DNA from: Acephala macrosclerotiorum
Taxonomy: Eukaryota; Ascomycota; Leotiomycetes; Helotiales; Mollisiaceae
Assembly: GCA_014904845.1 (NCBI GenBank)
Contig: MU119631.1
Location: forward strand, 1-36,270
Length of the DNA stretch: 36,270 nucleotides
Direction: 5' to 3'
A program made the position numbers and the translations under genes. Within the stretch, counting starts at the first letter, position 1. The number at the start of each line of letters is the position of its first letter. Below the pieces are notes generated by a model, which saw only the letters and a list, made by a program, of their open reading frames with translations, searched no databases and had not been told where the DNA came from. Shown here in pieces: positions 31,641 to 36,270 of this stretch.

Positions 31641-32690
31641 TCGGGAGTGGTTGGATGTGGGCCTGTGAAGACGACTATTCAAGGGAACGAGCCGGCCAAG
31701 AAAGCTAAGACACGTGCCCTTCCGGCAGGCCAGAATATCGCGTTCCATTGAAAACAGAGAAGCGAGAGGGTACGTTCTTAACGGCGAGCAGAGAGGTATC
31801 TACCTTCACCACATCTGTTGCAGGGCGGATTGCAAAGCTCAGCACTCAGCTGAACAGTTTGCAAGCTTTTTGATAGCTATAATCCGTGTCCCTCCACTTA
31901 ATTATCTTGACATTATCGCACATCACTCTCGAGTATCTTCAAATGTAAATCAATTTCGGCGTCTTTGCTCCTTTTCTCTGGTCTTCGTTCGCAGTTGCCG
32001 TGAGCTGCCAGCGGACACAAGCCAAGTCGTAATCGAAGGAGAGTCTAGAGTCTGGTTGTGGTAGATTCTGGGTCTACGTTATGTTGTCGGGATGAGGAAA
32101 ACCAGGGTCGTCTAGCAGGTTGGCAATGATTCTCAGAGACTGGAATCAGGCTGGAACATTACTAAAGTAGTTATGACGGGGTTGGGGTGAAATATGTCCG
32201 AAGGAAGACAGAGTATTATTTGCTAGCAGCGGTATACATCACGCCTCGTCGGATCCTGAATTAGGAATCGTTGCAGACGTTTCTGGGTCGCGTGGCATGA
32301 CACGGAAATTCCTTAATGATGCAGAAGTCTGAGTTCAATGGCCATCAAGTAACAATCGCGGACACAAAAATCGAATTGAACCATTACCAACTGAACTTGA
32401 TACTACGATCAAGGCCGCCGATATATTGTGCGAGTCCTCGCGACATCCCACAATCAGAAAGACAGCCATCAAAATCTATCAAACATTGGAGCAGCCATGG
32501 GCCATCAGTAGCGACCCACGTTTCGAACATGCATCATACCTCCACTATCGTGAATCATCTACACACAGTGGGATCGCACGAGTAGACGCAACTACCAAGG
32601 TCTTCAGCTACACACTCTGCACTTGCTGAGAATAGAAATCTTCAGCGAGGTGCTTCATGGTACCGTAGAGAAGGTAAGAGCAGATGCGGT
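31641..32690. other. No gene seen
   Basis: Open frames at 31714-32064 (+) and 32316-32585 (+) have no domain, no signal peptide and no obvious splice partners. No strong repeat is visible by eye in this stretch. Confidence 0.35.
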
Positions 32691-33040
32691 AAGCAACGTA
32701 TCTTGACAAGAGTTGAAGCTAGTATTGCATCCTATATCAGGAGGCAGCTGCGAAAATTGTCTTGAGTGGGGATCTCACAGCATAGCACAGCTAGCGAAAG
32801 ATATCTCGAGAGGAGCTGAGACCGGTACTGTTATCTACAGCATAGACGCTAGCGAAGAACGTCTTGAGAGGAGCTGAAGCGGGTATTGCTTTACAGCAAG
32901 AGATAGCTGACGGAGGGTACTGTTGATTTCCACAGCGGGTCACTCGGCTAAAGTTGTCTTAGAAGATTTGAAACTGGCATTGCTCTCTACAGCAGGAGAT
33001 AACTAACAGATGGCCTTGATGAATTCAAGCTGGTACCGCT
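32690..33040 (+). repeat. Degenerate tandem repeat, about 60-100 bp, five copies
   Basis: Core GTCTTGAGAGGAGCTGAAGC with following GGTATTGCT and CAGCAAGAGATAGCT recurs near 32700, 32758, 32800, 32861 and 32958. The clearest adjacent copies are 32790-32850 and 32852-32915. Variants are mostly transitions. Confidence 0.7.
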
Positions 33041-33123
33041 CTCTATGTCAAGAATCATGGAAACCTTGTTGATTTTATTCTCCTTAATGGAATCTCGAGC
33101 TTGACTCTAGCCTTCTCAACCTC

Positions 33124-33720
33124 GGCTTTAGTATTAATGGTGACTTTTGTATTCACGTCCTTAACTTTGGTAGTGGTGGGGGTAGCATAGATCGATTAAA
33201 GAGAGTCGGGTTGGAAGAAAAGAATTGTGCAAGGAGGCGTCAGAGCAACAATCTTAGTCGTGGTAGACATGATTCGATGGATTTCCGTGAAGGTACCATC
33301 AGCGTGGTCAGTCATAGAGAAATCTTCTCGATAGCCGTCTCGAGATTCGCCTCTACCTTCTCGGCCTCGACTTTGGTGTCAACGATGGGCCGCGTGTGCT
33401 TGTCGTCGGCTTCGGGAAGACTTGTAGAATAGACTGGGGAGATTCGGGGTGATTGCTCCTTGATGATTATCTCGGATCTGAATCTGCTCTCAACTCTGAC
33501 TTTAGTATCAACGATGAGCCTTGTGTGCTTGCCGTCGGCATCGGCAAGACCCACAAGATATACTGGGTAGATTTGGGGCGACTGCTCCTCGATACCCACT
33601 TCGAGATCCGAATCTGCTCCCGGCCTGACTTTGGCGTCAATGGTGAATCGTGTGTGTCGTCGTCAACTTTGGTAGGTAAGGGTGGGGTAAGGAGATTCGG
33701 CGTGATTGCTCTTTGGTATT
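33124..33720 (-). repeat. 129-bp tandem repeat (43 codons), minus-strand frame partly open
   Basis: GACTTTGGTGTCAACGATGG (33369), GACTTTAGTATCAACGATGA (33498) and GACTTTGGCGTCAATGGTGA (33627) are exactly 129 bp apart, and a fourth, older copy starts near 33124 (GGCTTTAGTATTAATGGTGA). Since 129 is 43 codons, the minus frame 33312-33599 (95 codons) repeats a 43-residue unit containing KEQSPRI, ADGKHTRLIVDTKV and ESRF. The copy at 33627 has left this frame. This looks like a decayed gene for a repeat protein, or a satellite that happens to be open. Confidence 0.65.
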
Positions 33721-33922
33721 CGTTCAAGTTTTGACTTGAACATAAGCTTGGCTTTAGTCGCTTGGGCCTATTTCAGCAGGTGGTCGAGTCTCACCCCCTT
33801 TTACGGGACTTCTGCGATTAATTGGTAGCTCTAGGCTGATGGCATGATCGTTGATCACATAGTCGTTAATCGGTCCAGCTCCCTTACATAAGTCTCCTTC
33901 CTCTCTGCCATGTCACCTGCCT

Positions 33923-34120
33923 GAAGCAACTCTGGATACCGTCTGTGGAAGGTGCCAAGAGGAGTATCTAACCCAGGCCCTTAGCATTATGGGATGTATG
34001 TACACGGGCTTTCCAGGGCGTCGGTCGTTGATTGTACCTGCGGACGTGGAGCATCCAGCTCGAATCCTCCGCGATCTGGCGGAGAGAACACACGTGGCCC
34101 CTCTCTCCAAGCCATTGATT
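33923..34120 (-). repeat. Dispersed repeat, copy 2 (partner at 14110-14220)
   Basis: GAAGCAACTCTGGATACCGT through GAAGGTGCCAAGAGGAG (33923-33973), and GGCCCCTCTCTCCAAGCCAT (34096-34115), match the two segments at 14.1 kb in the same order and orientation. About 87 extra bases lie between them here. Confidence 0.55.
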
Positions 34121-34195
34121 ACTGATTATACCTGCGACTGTTGACAAAGTAAGGAAGGGAGCCGTGATAAGTTTGATATACCTCGCTCGGCATCC

Positions 34196-34815
34196 TCAAA
34201 GGGCAGAATAAGCGTTCGAGGCCATGAATGCGATGATTTTCTTGACCATCAAGCTACTAGAGAAGACATTGACGGAAAAGGTTGATTTACCATTGACGTA
34301 CTCGTAGAACCTGGCTCGTCCGTGAAGGATGGATATGGTGGAAGTCTGATCGGGTCCAAGAAGCAGACTCAGAGCCAAGACCTGCCCCGGGTTGGTTCTC
34401 TTCGGCGATCGGTAGCTTCTTCTTGGGTTAAGGATTTAGGAGATCGAAGAAGGGGGAGACTCTGGCTCGGTTAAGGAGGGTTGGAGGTGGACGTGTCGTG
34501 GAATAGCTGACATTTCCTGAGCCTGGTTCTCTCGCTTCCGGGGGCGCGAATATCTTGGTCAAGAGATGAAATTGACGGGGCAAGCTGATTTGCCGGAAGT
34601 TTTGGTGTACATGGAACCTAGTTCATCCACGAAGGGTGGATATGGTGGAGGTCTCATTGATTCTCTTCAGCGGTCGGTAGCTTTTTTTAATGTGGAAGAG
34701 GGATCTTCAGCCTCGGGTTGAGGATTTTGGGAAATCGAAGAAGGGGAAGACTCCGGCTTCGTTGCGTAGGGCTGGAGGTCGAAGGCGCGTTGTGGAATAG
34801 CTTCGCATTTCTAAC
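34196..34815 (-). repeat. Two-copy tandem repeat, about 300 bp with indels
   Basis: ACATTGACGGAAAAGGTTGA (34266) corresponds to AAATTGACGGGGCAAGCTGA (34569); GGATGGATATGGTGGAAGTC corresponds to GGGTGGATATGGTGGAGGTC; CGATCGGTAGCTTCTT (34407) corresponds to CGGTCGGTAGCTTTTT (34672); ATCGAAGAAGGGGGAGACTC corresponds to ATCGAAGAAGGGGAAGACTC; GTGGAATAGCT ends both. Offsets range from 265 to 303 bp because of indels. No long frame survives in either copy. Confidence 0.78.
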
Positions 34816-35203
34816 ACCTTGACATCGTCAGTTTTATTCTCATTAGGACTGGTTCGAAGTACTTACAAAGATCTTCAAAGATCTGCTGCTCTGCGATCGC
34901 GCGGTGGACTTCTGCGGGTGCAAACGGCATGTCATGCTTGACTTTGGTTTGGAGATCGTGGAAAGCGGTTCTCTGCCATGTGGGTTCTGCTTCGGCACCC
35001 TTGAGCATATTCGTGCGGTGGACTTCTATTGGCACAAACGGCAGGTCATGTTTGACTTTGGTTTGGAGATCGTGGAAAGCGGTTCTCTGCCATGTGGGTT
35101 CTGCTTCGGCACCCTTGAGCATATTCGTGCGGTGGACTTCTATTGGTACAAACGGCAGGTCATGTTTGACTTTGGCTTGAGTTTGATAAAAGAGCTTCCA
35201 CAA
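34811..35203 (-). CDS. Open frame with tandem 38-aa repeats, function unknown
   Basis: A 114-bp unit is repeated with copies starting at 34901, 35015 and 35129 (plus coordinates), the last one partial. The middle and left copies are nearly identical over long stretches, so the duplication is recent. On the minus strand the frame is open through all copies for 130 codons and repeats a 38-residue unit with KVKHDLPFVPIEVHR, LKGAEAEPTW and QRTAFHDLQT; the end is FEDLCKYFEPVLMRIKL. The frame continues upstream through RAGESVTAIELW to a TGA just before 35246, and the first codon in the annotated span is TTG, so no good ATG start is present. The same upstream peptide (RAGE..TAIEL) exists at 20.0 kb. 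The opposite strand is also open, which lowers certainty. I do not recognise a family; it may be a fragment of a repeat-protein gene. Confidence 0.4.
   Translation of the reverse strand: MWKLFYQTQAKVKHDLPFVPIEVHRTNMLKGAEAEPTWQRTAFHDLQTKVKHDLPFVPIEVHRTNMLKGAEAEPTWQRTAFHDLQTKVKHDMPFAPAEVHRAIAEQQIFEDLCKYFEPVLMRIKLTMSRC
34901..35182. repeat. 114-bp tandem repeat, about 2.5 copies, high identity
   Basis: Units begin GCGGTGGACTTCT at 34901, 35015 and 35129. Between the first two units the differences are a handful of substitutions near the start, and the rest matches by eye. The period is exactly 38 codons. This is the least diverged repeat in the window. Confidence 0.9.
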
Positions 35204-35245
35204 CTCGATGGCAGTGACAGATTCACCGGCTCTGTCTGGTGGGTA
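35200..35245 (-). repeat. Dispersed 46-bp similarity, copy 2 (partner at 20001-20046)
   Basis: Matches the 20.0-kb copy from ACAACTCGATGGCAGTGA to TCTGGTGG. It is joined here to the 38-aa repeat frame, whereas at 20.0 kb the frame continues into a different sequence. Confidence 0.5.
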
Positions 35246-35967
35246 TCATAGAAAGAGGCTCTCTGACGAGCCGATGTACGTCTAGATATACAGGATGTGT
35301 AAAGATCCTTCGCTGTCGAGTCGAAATGGAATGCAGCCGTCCTCCGCCTAGAGTTGACCAGATGTCGTCCATCGCGAACTATCACGACACTCTCGTCAGA
35401 GCCCCTGTCGTAACTCTTTCGTCTGTCTTGTATCTGTCGTAACCAATCCATCGGAGTCGATGCTAGATGCACTGTTGGAGATTGGGAGTGGCGGAGATCT
35501 CGATGCTAAGGGTATGGTATTAACTCAGTATCTGTTATATGGCAAAAATTAAATTAAGCAGGCTCGTCGCCGCGCGAGATGCTTTTGGGACTTTGACTCG
35601 GAGACATTGATCGCTGTGAGGGCGGATTCGATCAAGGCCAGCCGTATTTCTGGAAGCTCGAGAATGTGGCCTGTTGATAATGTCCGAGGAGAAGTGAAAT
35701 CATTTCTGTTTCAATGACGAAATCCGACGATGTGGAACATTCGGCGAAAGCTGCCGCATGCACGCTACCCCGCATTTGAAGGCCCATGTGGGTTTAGGAA
35801 GTCTTGTTGATTGTTCCAAATACCACTATATAAGGTAGCCAAACGGACGAACATCTCCCTGGTCATCGAGCCCAGCATCATGTTCTTCCTTGAGCTCCAA
35901 TGGTGAGCTCGTCCGAATGTCCCAGCGATCGTGGTAAGAGTTGCGGCCATTACTCCCGGCCACTTTA
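35246..35967. other. No gene seen between the repeat frame and the transposon relic
   Basis: The minus frame 35140-35472 (110 codons, ATG) overlaps the repeat frame in another phase and has no domain. The minus frame 35765-35950 (61 codons) also has no domain. No clear repeat is visible. Confidence 0.35.
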
Positions 35968-35995
35968 AGCGAGCCCCTCAAAAGTCAGACCTCAC
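35968..35995 (+). repeat. Candidate terminal inverted repeat of the Tc1/mariner relic
   Basis: Directly after a TA at 35966-35967 the sequence AGCGAGCCCCTCAAAAGTCA begins, about 90 bp beyond the end of the transposase frame and just outside an AT-rich 3' flank. Tc1/mariner elements insert at TA and have terminal repeats at this kind of distance. The other end lies outside the window, so this cannot be confirmed here. Confidence 0.3.
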
Positions 35996-36056
35996 TATTT
36001 AAAAAATTACCATTTAATCAAATATTGATAGAATTCCATGAAATTGAAATCTAAAA

Positions 36057-36269
36057 TTAAAGAATAGTAGCTAGTCCCCTTACTTCAATTATATCTTCCA
36101 ATTTACAAGTCAATCGATCAGTATATCGTCGATAATCACGTGGATCGACTTAGTCCCAAAGTCGTTGGATCTCTCTCTGCAACTCTTCCAGAGAAGTCGA
36201 GACAAATGGCAATTTCTTCAGCTCTTCTTTCATCCATCTCCAAACCTTCTCTATTGGATTCAAATCCGG
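36057..36269 (-). pseudogene. C-terminus of a Tc1/mariner-family (DDE) transposase, one in-frame stop, cut by window edge
   Basis: The minus strand from 36269 reads PDLNPIEKVWRWMKEEL, the hallmark end of the DDE/D catalytic domain in Tc1-like transposases; the Glu in NPIE (36249-36251) is the third catalytic acidic residue of that family. The frame goes on with SLEELQREIQRLWD, meets a TAA at 36150-36152, and then continues in the same frame with VDPRDYRRYTDRLTCKLED and VRGLATIL to a second stop at 36057-36059. The family's usual C-terminal end covers both parts, so the TAA is a nonsense mutation; CAA to TAA would fit RIP. The N-terminal DNA-binding part and the first two catalytic residues are outside the window. 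Not functional as seen, but its ends could still be mobilised by an active relative. Confidence 0.9.
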
Positions 36270-36270
36270 T

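Noticed and set aside
34904..35251. Plus-strand coding of the 114-bp repeat
   Set aside because: Also open, but it yields a Cys/Gly/Phe-rich repeat; the minus frame extends through the repeat ends and shares an in-frame peptide with the 20.0-kb copy, so minus is preferred, though not proven.

Overview
This window is the left end of a chromosome from a filamentous ascomycete (Pezizomycotina). It opens with nine copies of the fungal telomere repeat (CCCTAA). The organism call also rests on short GT...AG introns with CTAAC/CTGAC-type branch sites, a HET-domain protein, a dopa 4,5-dioxygenase-like gene, and a C:G-to-T:A mutation pattern typical of repeat-induced point mutation (RIP). I cannot name the genus.

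Layout. 1-56 telomere. 57-1678 is one minus-strand reading frame, with about 25 stops and no frameshift, that matches the N-terminal half of a telomere-linked (RecQ/TLH-type, OrsD/DUF3505-like) protein; it runs straight into the telomere. Base composition changes sharply at about 1679. From there to the end most of the sequence is gene-poor subtelomeric DNA made of decayed repeats. The commonest is a roughly 20-bp palindromic element, consensus near TTTTGGYCACTSAGTGRCC, on the order of 100 copies in five blocks (4.4-6.8, 12.2-13.0, 15.5-16.8, 22.7-23.7 and 30.8-31.1 kb). Between the blocks lie separate families of degenerate tandem repeats with periods from about 50 to 300 bp, including an ~85-bp satellite of about 14 copies at 9.4-10.5 kb.

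Real genes are few. The only gene I judge intact is a four-exon dopa 4,5-dioxygenase-family gene at 20814-21686 (+), 191 aa. A HET-domain gene at 25698-27983 (-) has two N-terminal membrane segments and a complete HET domain, but one in-frame TGA splits it from its C-terminal part. Relics include a Dicer-type C-terminal dsRNA-binding segment (29711-29902, -), a frameshifted unrecognised gene (21883-22207, -), an open frame with nearly identical 38-aa repeats (34811-35203, -) and the C-terminus of a Tc1/mariner transposase with a stop in it (36057-36269, -), cut by the window edge.

No operon or gene cluster is evident. The picture is a fast-decaying chromosome end: telomere capping inside a mutated helicase-type gene, local tandem duplication followed by divergence, and a few genes of the incompatibility and secondary-metabolism kinds often found near fungal telomeres. 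Family assignments come from motif recognition by eye, without database searches.
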